Shown here: piece after piece, positions 8,069 to 19,242 of the stretch
How positions within the stretch are numbered: the first letter of the stretch is position 1
Layout of the letters: the number at the start of each line of letters is the position of its first letter
Source: Streptomyces sp. V4I2
GTDB taxonomy: Bacteria > Actinomycetota > Actinomycetes > Streptomycetales > Streptomycetaceae
Length of the DNA stretch: 64,000 nt
Assembly: GCF_030817655.1 (NCBI RefSeq)
Contig: NZ_JAUSZM010000003.1
Location: forward strand, 3,038,001-3,102,000
Direction: 5' to 3'
Program-made: the position numbers and the translations under genes
Notes under the pieces: model-generated
Seen by the model: only the letters and a program-made list of their open reading frames with translations
Told to the model about the DNA's origin: nothing
Database searches by the model: none

Positions 8069-8079
8069 ACTTACTAAGT
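8069..8079. promoter_or_regulatory. Perfect palindrome upstream of bfr, candidate metal/redox operator
   Basis: ACTTACTAAGT is a perfect 11-bp palindrome. ACTTACT recurs at 8084-8090, giving a cluster 72-93 bases upstream of the bacterioferritin start. A similar ACTAAG lies at 8054-8059. The AT-rich, repeated layout suits a Fur/PerR- or DmdR-type operator, but it is a weak match to the classical iron box. Confidence 0.35.
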
Positions 8080-8161
8080 GAAGACTTACTGGACGATCTT
8101 CGTCACCGGTGCAAGGATGCGGAGCCACCTGCCAGTTCACCGTGTGGAAGGAGCCTCTGCG

Positions 8162-8641
8162 ATGCAGGGCGACCCCGAGGTCATCGAGTTTCTCAACGAG
8201 CAGCTGACCGCCGAGCTCACCGCGATCAACCAGTACTTTCTGCACGCGAAGATGCAGGAGAACTTCGGCTGGACCAAGCTCGCGAAGTACACGCGGGCCG
8301 AGTCCTTCGACGAGATGAAGCACGCCGAGGTGCTCACCGACCGGATCCTGTTCCTGGACGGGCTGCCGAACTACCAGCGCCTCTTCCACGTCCGCGTGGG
8401 ACAGACGGTCAAGGAGATGTTCGAGGCCGACCGGCAGGTCGAGGTCGAGGCCATCGACCGGCTCAAGCGCGGTGTCGAGGTGATGCGGAACAAGGGCGAC
8501 ATCACCTCCGCGAACATCTTCGAGTCGATCCTCGAGGATGAAGAGCACCACATCGACTACCTCGACACCCAGCTGGAACTGCTGGAGAAGCTCGGTGAGG
8601 CGCTCTACCTCGCCCAGCTGATCGAACAGCCGGAGAGCTGA
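8162..8641 (+). CDS. bfr: Bacterioferritin
   Basis: Haem-containing 24-subunit iron store that oxidises Fe(II) and keeps it as a ferric mineral. 159 aa, the usual length. The four-helix bundle shows the ferroxidase ligands: Glu in LTAELTAINQ, Glu and His in ESFDEMKHAE, and the second pair in ILEDEEHHIDYL. The haem-ligating Met is in FDEMKHAE. The start at 8162 follows GAAGGAG with good spacing. The bfd gene is next to it in convergent orientation and would supply electrons for iron release. Confidence 0.97.
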   Translation: MQGDPEVIEFLNEQLTAELTAINQYFLHAKMQENFGWTKLAKYTRAESFDEMKHAEVLTDRILFLDGLPNYQRLFHVRVGQTVKEMFEADRQVEVEAIDRLKRGVEVMRNKGDITSANIFESILEDEEHHIDYLDTQLELLEKLGEALYLAQLIEQPES

Positions 8642-8672
8642 ACCGACCAGACTTGGGCGGCACCGACCAGAC

Positions 8673-8954
8673 TCAGGCGGCTTCCTCGAGCACGTCGGCT
8701 TCCCCGAGCGCTTCGACGTCGGCGAGCGCTTCGACGTCCGCGAGCCCGGAGAGGACCGGCCCGCTCTGGTGGGCCGGCCGGGGGTACGCGCCTCGGCCGA
8801 GGATCGCCTGGATCCGGCGGACGCAGGAGCCGCAGTCCGTGCCGGCCTTGCAGGCGGAGGCGATCTGGCGGGGTGTGCAGGCGCCGTTGTCCGCGTGCTG
8901 CTGGACCTGCGCTTCGGTCACTCCGAAGCAGTTGCACACGAACACGCGGTTCAC
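8673..8954 (-). CDS. bfd: Bacterioferritin-associated (2Fe-2S) ferredoxin
   Basis: 93 aa. Donates electrons to bacterioferritin to release stored iron. The BFD-like fold (first ~60 residues) has the four cluster cysteines as CNC near residue 8 and CGSC near residue 42, with an intervening helix (EAQVQQHADNGACTPRQI). The C-terminal 30 residues are an acidic Ala/Leu/Glu extension containing the repeat ALADVE/ADVEAL, created by an in-frame 18-bp duplication. An iron-box-like site lies 26-44 bases upstream, so iron-dependent repression is likely. Confidence 0.93.
   Translation of the reverse strand: MNRVFVCNCFGVTEAQVQQHADNGACTPRQIASACKAGTDCGSCVRRIQAILGRGAYPRPAHQSGPVLSGLADVEALADVEALGEADVLEEAA
8706..8741 (-). 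repeat. Tandem 18-bp repeat inside bfd
   Basis: Two adjacent 18-bp units (8706-8723 and 8724-8741) differ at one base and encode the duplicated acidic hexapeptide in the ferredoxin tail. The reading frame is kept. Confidence 0.85.
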
Positions 8955-8979
8955 CTCCCACCGAGATCATCCCACCGAG

Positions 8980-8998
8980 ATCAATAAGGCTAACCTAA
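8980..8998 (-). promoter_or_regulatory. Iron box, candidate DmdR/IdeR operator of bfd
   Basis: Read on the minus strand the site begins TTAGGTTAG and matches about 13 of 19 positions of the streptomycete iron box TTAGGTTAGGCTCACCTAA, with one half-site intact. It lies 26-44 bases upstream of the bfd ATG, where a repressor would block the promoter. The match was made by eye. Confidence 0.6.
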
Positions 8999-9026
8999 CC
9001 TTACCCGTCACGCGGGGCCCGCAAAA

Positions 9027-9070
9027 GTGGAGTGGGGCGCGGATCGTATGTGATCCGCGCCCCACTCCAC
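9027..9070 (-). terminator. Strong intrinsic terminator of the DAHP synthase gene
   Basis: A perfect 19-bp stem (arms 9027-9045 and 9052-9070) with a 6-base loop is followed on the minus strand by TTTTGC. It starts 34 bases after the aroH stop codon and separates aroH from bfd. Confidence 0.9.
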
Positions 9071-9103
9071 GCTCCTGTAACAGGTGCGCCCGCTGGTGAT
9101 CTG

Positions 9104-12587
<3,484 letters not shown>

Positions 12588-12604
12588 TCGAGGACGCGGT
12601 GCGT

Positions 12605-12638
12605 TGAGGGCGCCGTCGACCGGCCGACGGCGCCCTCA
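12605..12638 (+). terminator. Intrinsic terminator of trpEG
   Basis: A perfect 14-bp stem (12605-12618 and 12625-12638) with a 6-base loop begins 18 bases after the trpEG stop. No clear U run follows, as is common in Streptomyces. Confidence 0.8.
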
Positions 12639-12793
12639 GAGCAGGTCGCGGGGCGGACGAGCCCCTGGTGCCCGTCATGCCGAGGCGTTCGGCGACCGCG
12701 TTGCGTCACCCTCCGCGTGCCGCCGGCCGCGAGGAACTCCAGGACGCTTATGGGCCGACTGTGCGACCCACAAGCCGACAGCGCCGGGCGGGC

Positions 12794-13822
12794 TCAGCCG
12801 AAGAACACCCCGACCTCCTCGTACAGCTTCGGATCCACCGTCTTCAGCCGGGCCGTCGCCTCCGCGATCGGGACGCGCACGATGTCCGTGCCGCGCAGGG
12901 CGACCATCTTGCCGAAGTCGCCGTCTCGGACGGCCTCGATGGCGTGCAGGCCGAAGCGGGTGGCGAGCCAGCGGTCGAAGGCGCTGGGCGTGCCGCCGCG
13001 CTGGATGTGCCCGAGGACCGTGGTGCGGGCCTCCTTGCCGGTGCGCCGCTCGATCTCCTTGGCCAGCCACTCGCCGACGCCGGACAGCCTCACGTGCCCG
13101 AAGGAGTCCAGCGACCCGTCCTTGAGGACCATGTCGCCGTCCTTGGGCATCGCACCCTCGGCGACGACCACGATGGGGGCGTACGAGGCCTTGAACCGGG
13201 AGGTCACCCAGGCGCACACCTGCTCGACGTCGAAGCGCTGTTCGGGGATGAGGATGACATTGGCGCCGCCGGCCAGGCCGGAGTGGAGGGCGATCCAGCC
13301 CGCGTGCCGGCCCATGACCTCGCAGACCAGGACGCGCATGTGGGACTCGGCGGTGGTGTGCAGCCGGTCGATCGCCTCCGTGGCGATGCCGACGGCCGTG
13401 TCGAAGCCGAAGGTGTAGTCGGTGCCGGAGAGGTCGTTGTCGATCGTCTTCGGCACGCCGACGCAGGGCACGTCGGACTCGTCGGACAGCCGGGCGGCGA
13501 CGCCGAGGGTGTCCTCGCCGCCGATCACGACGAGCGCCCCGACCTCCTGCTCGGCGAGGTTCTCCTTGATACGGCGGATGCCGTCCTCCTGCTTCAGGGG
13601 GTTGGTGCGCGAGGAGCCGAGGATGGTGCCGCCGCGGGGCAGGATCCCGCGCACCGCGGGGATGTCCAGACGCACGGTGCGGTTCTCGAGGGGTCCTCGC
13701 CAGCCGTCCCGGAAGCCGACGAAGTCGTATCCGTACTCCTGCACGCCCTTGCGGACGATGCCCCGGATGACGGCGTTGAGCCCGGGGCAGTCGCCGCCTC
13801 CGGTCAGTACTCCGACGCGCAT
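12794..13822 (-). CDS. pfkA: 6-phosphofructokinase, PfkA family with PPi-type donor-site residues
   Basis: 342 aa. Phosphorylates fructose 6-phosphate at the committing step of glycolysis. GVLTGGGDCPGLNAVIRG binds the phosphoryl donor, PKTIDNDL carries the catalytic Asp, and MGRHAGWIAL and GHIQRGGTPSAFDR line the sugar phosphate site. In the donor site it has GGEDT (Asp104) and VPKTID (Lys125) where ATP enzymes have Gly and Gly; this Asp/Lys pair is typical of pyrophosphate-dependent PFKs. Streptomycete enzymes of this group are often annotated as ATP enzymes, so the donor is uncertain. The ATG at 13822 starts exactly at the first strand. Confidence 0.93.
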   Translation of the reverse strand: MRVGVLTGGGDCPGLNAVIRGIVRKGVQEYGYDFVGFRDGWRGPLENRTVRLDIPAVRGILPRGGTILGSSRTNPLKQEDGIRRIKENLAEQEVGALVVIGGEDTLGVAARLSDESDVPCVGVPKTIDNDLSGTDYTFGFDTAVGIATEAIDRLHTTAESHMRVLVCEVMGRHAGWIALHSGLAGGANVILIPEQRFDVEQVCAWVTSRFKASYAPIVVVAEGAMPKDGDMVLKDGSLDSFGHVRLSGVGEWLAKEIERRTGKEARTTVLGHIQRGGTPSAFDRWLATRFGLHAIEAVRDGDFGKMVALRGTDIVRVPIAEATARLKTVDPKLYEEVGVFFG

Positions 13823-13931
13823 GGAAGTGTCCCTTCGCCGCGGTTGCCTGATGGGGATCACGCTAGTAGTGATCCAGGTCACACAGGGATGGGCGGGAAC
13901 GACAATTCCGTTGGAATGTCAGGTAGTTGAT

Positions 13932-14621
13932 CTACTCGTCGTCGAGTCCGCGTTCTATCGCGTACCTCACCAGTTCGACCCGGTTGTGCAGTTGGAGCTT
14001 GCCGAGGGTGTTCTGGACGTGGTTCTGGACCGTGCGGTGCGAGATGACCAGGCGTTCGGCGATCTGCTTGTAGCTCAGGCCCTTGGCGACCAGGCGCAGC
14101 ACCTCGGTCTCCCGGTCGGTGAGCTGCGGGGCTCCGGGCGCGCCGGTGTCCGGGGCGGGCGCGGGCTCGGCGGCCAGACGCCGGTACTCGCCGAGGACCA
14201 GACCGGCCAGGCCGGGGGTGAACACCGGGTCGCCGACGGCCGTACGGCGGACCGCGTCCACCAGTTCGTCCGTCGAGGCGGACTTCAGCAGATAGCCGGT
14301 CGCGCCGGACTTCACCGCCTCCAGCACGTCGGCGTGCTCACCGCTCGCGGACAGCACCAGGACGCGCAACGCCGGGTTGGCGCCCACGAGTTCCTTGCAG
14401 ACCTGGACGCCGGGCTTGGCGGGCAGGTTCAGGTCCAGCACCAGTACGTCGGGCGCGGCGGCCTTGGCGCGGCGCACGGCCTGCTCGCCGTCGCCCGCGG
14501 TGGCGACCACCTCGAAGCCCGACTCGCCCAGGTCACGGGCGACCGCGTCGCGCCACATGGGGTGGTCGTCGACCACCATGACCCTGATCGGCCCCGGCCT
14601 GCCCTCGCTGCTGTCCGTCAT
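13932..14621 (-). CDS. NarL/LuxR-family response regulator
   Basis: 229 aa. The receiver domain (about 13-130) has the acidic pair VDDH, phospho-acceptor Asp in VLDLNLP, a Ser in VLSAS and the Lys in LLKSAS. A linker rich in Ala/Pro leads to a GerE-type helix-turn-helix (LTDRETEVLRLVAKGLSYKQIAERL, SHRTVQNHVQNTLGKL). The ATG at 14621 overlaps the sensor kinase stop by 4 nt, so kinase and regulator are translationally coupled. Target genes are unknown. Confidence 0.95.
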   Translation of the reverse strand: MTDSSEGRPGPIRVMVVDDHPMWRDAVARDLGESGFEVVATAGDGEQAVRRAKAAAPDVLVLDLNLPAKPGVQVCKELVGANPALRVLVLSASGEHADVLEAVKSGATGYLLKSASTDELVDAVRRTAVGDPVFTPGLAGLVLGEYRRLAAEPAPAPDTGAPGAPQLTDRETEVLRLVAKGLSYKQIAERLVISHRTVQNHVQNTLGKLQLHNRVELVRYAIERGLDDE

Positions 14622-15853
14622 CGCTTCTCCGCCTTCCCCCGTGAAGACTTCGTCTCCTTCGGTACCTTCAGTTCGACCTCCGTGCCCTGGCCGGGCACCG
14701 AGATCAGTTCGGCGCTGCCGCCGAGTTCCCGCAGCCGGCCCCGGATCGAGAGGGCCACGCCGAGCCTCCCCTCCCCTTCGGCCTGCGCGAGGCGGCCCTC
14801 GGGGATGCCGGGGCCGTCGTCCCGGACGGTCACGATCACCTCGCCCGGCTCGTCCTCGACGAGGATCCACGCGCGCGCGTGCTCCCCCACGTGCTCGCGG
14901 ACATTGTCCAGGGCGGCGCCCACGGCCGCGGCCAGCTCGCGTGCCGCCTCCGGGGGCAGCGGGACGGGGGCGCCCGGCTCGGCGAGGTTGACGTTCGCCG
15001 AGGCGTACCGGGCGAGCAGTGCGCGCACGTCGACAGGCCCGGTGGAGTCGTCCGGCTCCTCGACGGCCCGTACGACCGCCCCCTCGGCCGCGTCCTCCGA
15101 CGCGCGGGAGACCGGGACCAGGCCGCCGGAGACCAGCGTGCGCAGGGCGACCTCCTGCTCGCCCGCCATCCGGCCCAGCGCGGCCGCCTCACCGCCGAGG
15201 ACCGCGCCGCGCCGCTGCACCATCGCCAGCACCTGGAGCACGCTGTCGTGGATGTCCCGGGCGAGCCGCTCCCGCTCCCTGGTCGCGGCCTCGATCTCCA
15301 GGGCGCGGGCAAGGGTGCGCTCGGAGGCGCGGGCGACCTCGACGACGTAGCCGATGGCGATGGAGGCGACCCAGACCAGGATCACGTTGTGGACGGTGTC
15401 CCGGGCGGGGCTGCCCCGTTCGACGAGGTTGGCGACGGCGACCGCGGTGGAGGCGGCGGCCGCCCAGCGCCAGCCGCCCTTGATGGCGAAGGCCAGCACG
15501 GAACCCGCGGTCCATATCGACGGCAGCGTCGGGCCGCCCGACTGGATGCGTTCGTGGGCGTCGGCCAAGGGCGTGAGCAGGATGCCGGTGAGCGCGACGG
15601 TGAGGTCGGCGGCGAGGAAGCGCTTGGTGCAGCTGGCCGCGTTCGCGACCTTGGGCAGGGTGGCCACGGTCCAGACGAACAGGACGCAGTAGTACACGAC
15701 GGCGACCCAGGGACGGTCGAACCCGTCGTAGGCGGTGGCGAAGAACCCGACCGCGTACAGCATGGTGAGCACGCGGTAGCCGGCGAGCGCACGCCACAGC
15801 GGCTGCTCGACCGACATTCGCATGACTCTCTCGCGACTGGCCATGTCCCCCAC
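14618..15853 (-). CDS. Membrane sensor histidine kinase (NarL-type partner)
   Basis: About 411 aa. Several transmembrane helices fill residues 25-170 with no large extracellular loop, then a HisKA_3 segment with the phospho-acceptor His (ARDIHDSVLQVLAMV) and a HATPase domain (ALDNVREHV, DDGPGIPEGR, GVALSIRGRL). The architecture matches the MacS-like group with an N-terminal DUF5931-type membrane region. It is followed by its response regulator in a 4-nt overlap. The signal sensed is not evident; the absence of an outer domain suggests an intramembrane or cytoplasmic cue. Start chosen at ATG 15853; the ATG at 15823 is an alternative. Confidence 0.92.
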   Translation of the reverse strand: MGDMASRERVMRMSVEQPLWRALAGYRVLTMLYAVGFFATAYDGFDRPWVAVVYYCVLFVWTVATLPKVANAASCTKRFLAADLTVALTGILLTPLADAHERIQSGGPTLPSIWTAGSVLAFAIKGGWRWAAAASTAVAVANLVERGSPARDTVHNVILVWVASIAIGYVVEVARASERTLARALEIEAATRERERLARDIHDSVLQVLAMVQRRGAVLGGEAAALGRMAGEQEVALRTLVSGGLVPVSRASEDAAEGAVVRAVEEPDDSTGPVDVRALLARYASANVNLAEPGAPVPLPPEAARELAAAVGAALDNVREHVGEHARAWILVEDEPGEVIVTVRDDGPGIPEGRLAQAEGEGRLGVALSIRGRLRELGGSAELISVPGQGTEVELKVPKETKSSRGKAEKR

Positions 15854-15877
15854 CCCCGACCGACCCCCGGCTGTCGC

Positions 15878-16699
15878 CTAGGACTCGGTCTTCTCCTTCT
15901 CGGCCTGATCCTTCGCCGCCTGATCCACCGCAGCCTGATCCGCCGCAGCCTGTTCCTTCGCCGCCTGCACGAGCGCGGCCTTAGCCGCCTTCTCGGCTTC
16001 CCTCTCGGCCTTCGCCGCGTCCGCGATCTGCCGCTTGGCGGCGGTCGCGTACATGTCGACGTACTCCTGGCCGGAGAGCTTCATGATCTCGTACATGACC
16101 TCGTCGGTCAGCGCGCGCAGCACGAAACGGTCGTGCTCCATGCCCTGGTAGCGGCTGAAGTCCAGCGGCTCGCCGATGCGGATGCCCGGCCGCATCAGCT
16201 TGGGCATCACCTTCCCGGGCGGCTGGATCTTCTCCGTGTCGATCATGGCGACCGGGATGACCGGCGCGCCGGTGGCGAGCGCCACGCGCGCGAGGCCGCC
16301 GGGCTTGCCCCGGTAGAGCCGGCCGTCGGGCGAGCGGGTGCCCTCCGGGTAGATCCCGAACAGCTCACCGCGCTCCAGCACCTCGATGCCGCTCTTGACG
16401 GCCGCCTCGCCCGCGCCGCGCGCCCCCGAACGGTCCACCGGGAGCTGGCCGACGCCCTTGAAGAACGCGGCCGTCAGACGGCCCTTCACACCGGGCGTGG
16501 TGAAGTACTCGGCCTTCGCGATGAAGGTGACCTTGCGGTCGAGGACCGCCGGCAGGAAGAACGAGTCGGAGAACGACAGGTGATTGCTGGCCAGGATGGC
16601 GGGGCCCTCGGCGGGAATGTTCTCCAAGCCGTCCACCCAGGGCCTGAAGGCGACCTTCAGCGGCCCTCCGATGGCGACCTTCATCGTGCCGTACAACAA
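15878..16699 (-). CDS. 1-acyl-sn-glycerol-3-phosphate acyltransferase family (PlsC-like)
   Basis: 273 aa. Transfers an acyl chain to lysophosphatidic acid or a related acceptor at the membrane. The PlsC motifs are present: NHLSFSDS (the HX4D catalytic pair), FIAKAEYF, YPEGTRSPDG and VIPVAMI. The last 55 residues form an Ala/Glu/Lys/Gln-rich helical tail with AAKEQ/AAKDQ-type repeats, unusual for the family. The TTG at 16699 is selected because AGGAGG sits 7 bases upstream; an ATG at 16684 is the alternative. It is divergent from the esterase gene. Confidence 0.9.
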   Translation of the reverse strand: MLYGTMKVAIGGPLKVAFRPWVDGLENIPAEGPAILASNHLSFSDSFFLPAVLDRKVTFIAKAEYFTTPGVKGRLTAAFFKGVGQLPVDRSGARGAGEAAVKSGIEVLERGELFGIYPEGTRSPDGRLYRGKPGGLARVALATGAPVIPVAMIDTEKIQPPGKVMPKLMRPGIRIGEPLDFSRYQGMEHDRFVLRALTDEVMYEIMKLSGQEYVDMYATAAKRQIADAAKAEREAEKAAKAALVQAAKEQAAADQAAVDQAAKDQAEKEKTES

Positions 16700-16844
16700 C
16701 CGAGTGCCTCCTGTGTGCGTCGGTCAGACCTTAACCCGGAGCGCTGTCAAACAGCCCGACGGCCCTGGTCGGTGTCAGTGCGGTCGCGTACGGTTAACCG
16801 CACCTGGACTCGTTCACGCCCTTCTCATGAACAGGAGACCGAAG

Positions 16845-17624
16845 GTGCCGGTCCTCCCTGGAGCCGAGCCGTTCCGCCACGAGGGCGGGGACACGGGGGT
16901 CCTCCTCTGTCACGGCTTCACCGGTTCCCCCCAGTCGCTGCGCCCCTGGGCGGAGTATCTGGCCGCGCGCGGACTGACCGTCTCGCTGCCGTTGCTGCCC
17001 GGCCACGGCACCCGCTGGGAGGACATGCAGCTCACCGGCTGGCAGGACTGGTACGCCGAGGTGGACCGCGAGCTGCGCGCCCTGCGCGAGCGCTGCACGC
17101 GGGTGTTCGTGGCGGGTCTGTCGATGGGTGCCACACTCGCGCTCCGGCTCGCGGCCAAGCACGGTGACGAGGTCAGCGGCCTCGTGGTCGTCAACCCGGC
17201 GAACCGGATGCACGGACTGGCCGCCTACACCTTGCCGGTGGTCCGTCACCTCGTCCGCACCACGAAGGGCATCGCCGACGACATCGCCAAGGAGGGCAGC
17301 GTCGAGCTGGGGTACGGGCGGGTGCCGCTGCGCTCCGCGCACTCCCTGCGGACCTTCTTCCGGCTGGTCGACGGGGAGCTTCCGCAGGTCACCCAGCCGC
17401 TGCTGGTTCTGCGCAGCGCCCAGGACCATGTGGTGCCGGCCGCCGACTCCGCGCGCGTGCTGAGCCGGGTGTCATCCACGGACGTACAGGAGATCGTGCT
17501 GGAACAGAGCTACCACGTCGCGACGTTGGACCACGAGGCGGACCGGATCTTCGAGGAGAGCTACGCGTTCATCGGCCGCCTGGCACCCAGCATCGGCAAG
17601 GAAGGGACGGCTGCACGTGGCTGA
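16845..17624 (+). CDS. Carboxylesterase, alpha/beta hydrolase (Est30-like)
   Basis: 259 aa. Hydrolyses short-chain carboxyl esters or monoglycerides. CHGFTGSPQSLRPWAEYL is the oxyanion-hole loop, GLSMGATLAL the nucleophile elbow with the catalytic Ser, SAQDHVVP carries the Asp, and QSYHVATLD the His. The GTG at 16845 follows AGGAGA with 7-base spacing; the in-frame ATG at 16827 lies before that site. The 3' end overlaps the next gene by 8 bases, suggesting cotranscription. Confidence 0.9.
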   Translation: MPVLPGAEPFRHEGGDTGVLLCHGFTGSPQSLRPWAEYLAARGLTVSLPLLPGHGTRWEDMQLTGWQDWYAEVDRELRALRERCTRVFVAGLSMGATLALRLAAKHGDEVSGLVVVNPANRMHGLAAYTLPVVRHLVRTTKGIADDIAKEGSVELGYGRVPLRSAHSLRTFFRLVDGELPQVTQPLLVLRSAQDHVVPAADSARVLSRVSSTDVQEIVLEQSYHVATLDHEADRIFEESYAFIGRLAPSIGKEGTAARG

Positions 17625-18240
17625 GCACGACTCCGATCGCGAGGACCGTGAGGAGCGCGAGGACCGCGAGCCGGACGAGCAGCACGTCCCGTTCGACGAG
17701 GAGGCCGCCTGGGCGGCCATCGTCGCCGGGTACGGCGAGGAACCGTCCGACCCGCCCGGCTCCAAGCCCTTCAAGTCGGTCGAGGACCTGGCCCTGCTGG
17801 AGTCCGAGACGAACGAGGCGAACGACGGTGGTCCCAAGGACGCGAAGGGGCCCACGGAGGCCAAGGAGGACAAGCCCGCGAAGCCGCTGGGCGGCTCCGT
17901 CGCCTTCGCCCCCGGCGTCGGCGGCCCCCGGGACTACAGCATGCCCGAGCCGGCCGAGGAGGGGTCCAAAGAGGACTCCGAGGAGGACGACGAGGGCCAC
18001 TTCGTACCGCCGGAGCCGCCGCCGCTGCCCGCCGCCGACGCGACCGCGAAGTTCGCCTGGCTGGGGCTGCTCGGCGGGCCTGTACTGCTCCTGCTCGCCG
18101 TGCTGCTCGGCTGGGACATGACCTGGTGGCTCGCCACCCTCGGCATCGGCGGCTTCCTGGGCGGTTTCGCCACGCTGGTGATGCGGATGCGGTCGGACGA
18201 CGAGGACGACGACGACCCCGGTCGGGGAGCGGTCGTCTGA
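17617..18240 (+). CDS. Acidic hypothetical membrane protein
   Basis: 207 aa, not recognised as a characterised family. The first ~140 residues are highly charged (Glu/Asp/Lys) and probably disordered, with FDEEAAWAAIVAGYGEEPSDPPGSK as the most conserved-looking patch. Two adjacent transmembrane helices (about 147-187, FAWLGLLGGP through FLGGFATLVMRM) follow, with an acidic C-terminal tail. The GTG start lies inside the esterase 3' end. Similar proteins sit beside this esterase in other Streptomyces, as I recall, but no function is known. Confidence 0.75.
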   Translation: MAEHDSDREDREEREDREPDEQHVPFDEEAAWAAIVAGYGEEPSDPPGSKPFKSVEDLALLESETNEANDGGPKDAKGPTEAKEDKPAKPLGGSVAFAPGVGGPRDYSMPEPAEEGSKEDSEEDDEGHFVPPEPPPLPAADATAKFAWLGLLGGPVLLLLAVLLGWDMTWWLATLGIGGFLGGFATLVMRMRSDDEDDDDPGRGAVV

Positions 18241-18258
18241 GCGGATCGGGCGAAGTGC

Positions 18259-18284
18259 GGTTCGGTTCGGTGCGGTTCGGCAGT
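18259..18284. repeat. Degenerate GGTTCGGT/GCGGTTCG short repeats
   Basis: Four near-copies of CGGTTCGG lie just after the membrane-protein stop codon. They look like slippage-generated low-complexity DNA; no function is seen. Confidence 0.5.
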
Positions 18285-18335
18285 GCTCTGAAGAGGCGCG
18301 GGGCGATATCGGCCGACCGGCACTTCCCGCGGAGC

Positions 18336-18377
18336 GCTCAGCGCGGGTCCGACGCCGCTCAGCGCGGGTCCGACGCC
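18336..18377 (-). repeat. Perfect 21-bp tandem duplication covering a stop codon
   Basis: Two identical 21-bp units (18336-18356 and 18357-18377). The second holds the last codons and stop of the nuclease-family gene on the minus strand; the first is a copy lying just past that stop. Seven codons per unit means the duplication could occur without altering the protein. Confidence 0.9.
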
Positions 18378-19114
18378 GGAATTCTGAGGGCGGCCAGCAC
18401 CGGAAGGTGGTCCGTGGCCGCCCTCAGGTCTGTCTCCGTCACTCCGGGATGCCCCAGCGGCACCCCGCACCCCAGCACCTCGACGCCCTTCGTCGCGAAG
18501 ATCGCGTCGATGCGCCGGCGGGGGTCGGTGCGTGTCCAGGTGTGTTCGCCGCCCCAGGGGGCCATGGCCCAGCAGTCCTGGAGACTCTCGGTGAGGCGGG
18601 CGAAGGTGCGGCCGCCGGGGTGCTCGTTCAGGTCGCCGCCCGCGATCGCGTGCTCCACGCCCATGCCGGCGAGCCGGTCGAGGAGCAGGCCGGCCTGCTC
18701 GTACCGCTCCTCCTTGCGCAGCGACAGATGACAGCTCAGGACGCCGACCCGGGCGCCCCCGAACCGTACGACCGCGGTGGCGAAGCCGCGGCGGTGCTGG
18801 CCCGGGGTGAGGGGGAGCAGCACGTCCTCGGTGCGCTCGACGGTGGCCCGGAGTGAGCAGAGGATCGCCGGGCCGGCCGCCGTGCCGCCGCCGGAGAGGA
18901 TCACCTGGCCGGAGGCCGCGGCGAGCCGTGCCAGCTTCTTGCGCCAGCGGAAGAAGCGGGGGGCTTCCTGGACGAGGACCAGGTCGGGGGCGCAGGCGCT
19001 GATCACTCGGGCGAGGGCGGTGGGGTCGTCGCGCATCGAGCGGATGTTGTAGCTCAGGACGCGGATGACGGCCGAACCGTCGGGCGCGGTTCGGGAGTTG
19101 GGGAGCAGCGTCAT
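18359..19114 (-). CDS. Endonuclease/exonuclease/phosphatase family protein
   Basis: 251 aa, metal-dependent phosphodiesterase fold (DNase I/exonuclease III superfamily). Motifs: VLSYNIRSM, LVLVQEAPRFF (metal Glu), LSCHLSLRKEERYEQ, IAGGDLNEHPGG (catalytic Asp-Asn), RRIDAIFAT and the final ATDHLPVLAAL (Asp-His). No signal peptide. The substrate could be nucleic acid or a phospholipid and cannot be told from sequence. The ATG at 19114 is used; an upstream TTG at 19123 is possible. The stop lies in a tandem repeat. Confidence 0.85.
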   Translation of the reverse strand: MTLLPNSRTAPDGSAVIRVLSYNIRSMRDDPTALARVISACAPDLVLVQEAPRFFRWRKKLARLAAASGQVILSGGGTAAGPAILCSLRATVERTEDVLLPLTPGQHRRGFATAVVRFGGARVGVLSCHLSLRKEERYEQAGLLLDRLAGMGVEHAIAGGDLNEHPGGRTFARLTESLQDCWAMAPWGGEHTWTRTDPRRRIDAIFATKGVEVLGCGVPLGHPGVTETDLRAATDHLPVLAALRIPASDPR

Positions 19115-19173
19115 GTGGATCAATGTACGCCTGACAGCCCAGGTGCAATTGTCCGTTTGCGGCTGCGGGGGGG

Positions 19174-19214
19174 GTGGTTGCTCGCGCCGTTCCCCGCGCC
19201 CCTTTCGGGCGCGA
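19174..19214. repeat. Dispersed intergenic hairpin repeat, copy 1
   Basis: GTGGTT followed by CTCGCGCCGTTCCCCGCGCC and a short hairpin CGCGCCC-loop-GGGCGCG. A second copy at 51266-51304 matches over about 35 of 40 positions. It lies downstream of glkA on the minus strand and may help end its transcript. Confidence 0.75.
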
Positions 19215-19242
19215 GGAACCCACGTACCTGGAGAAGTGACCG

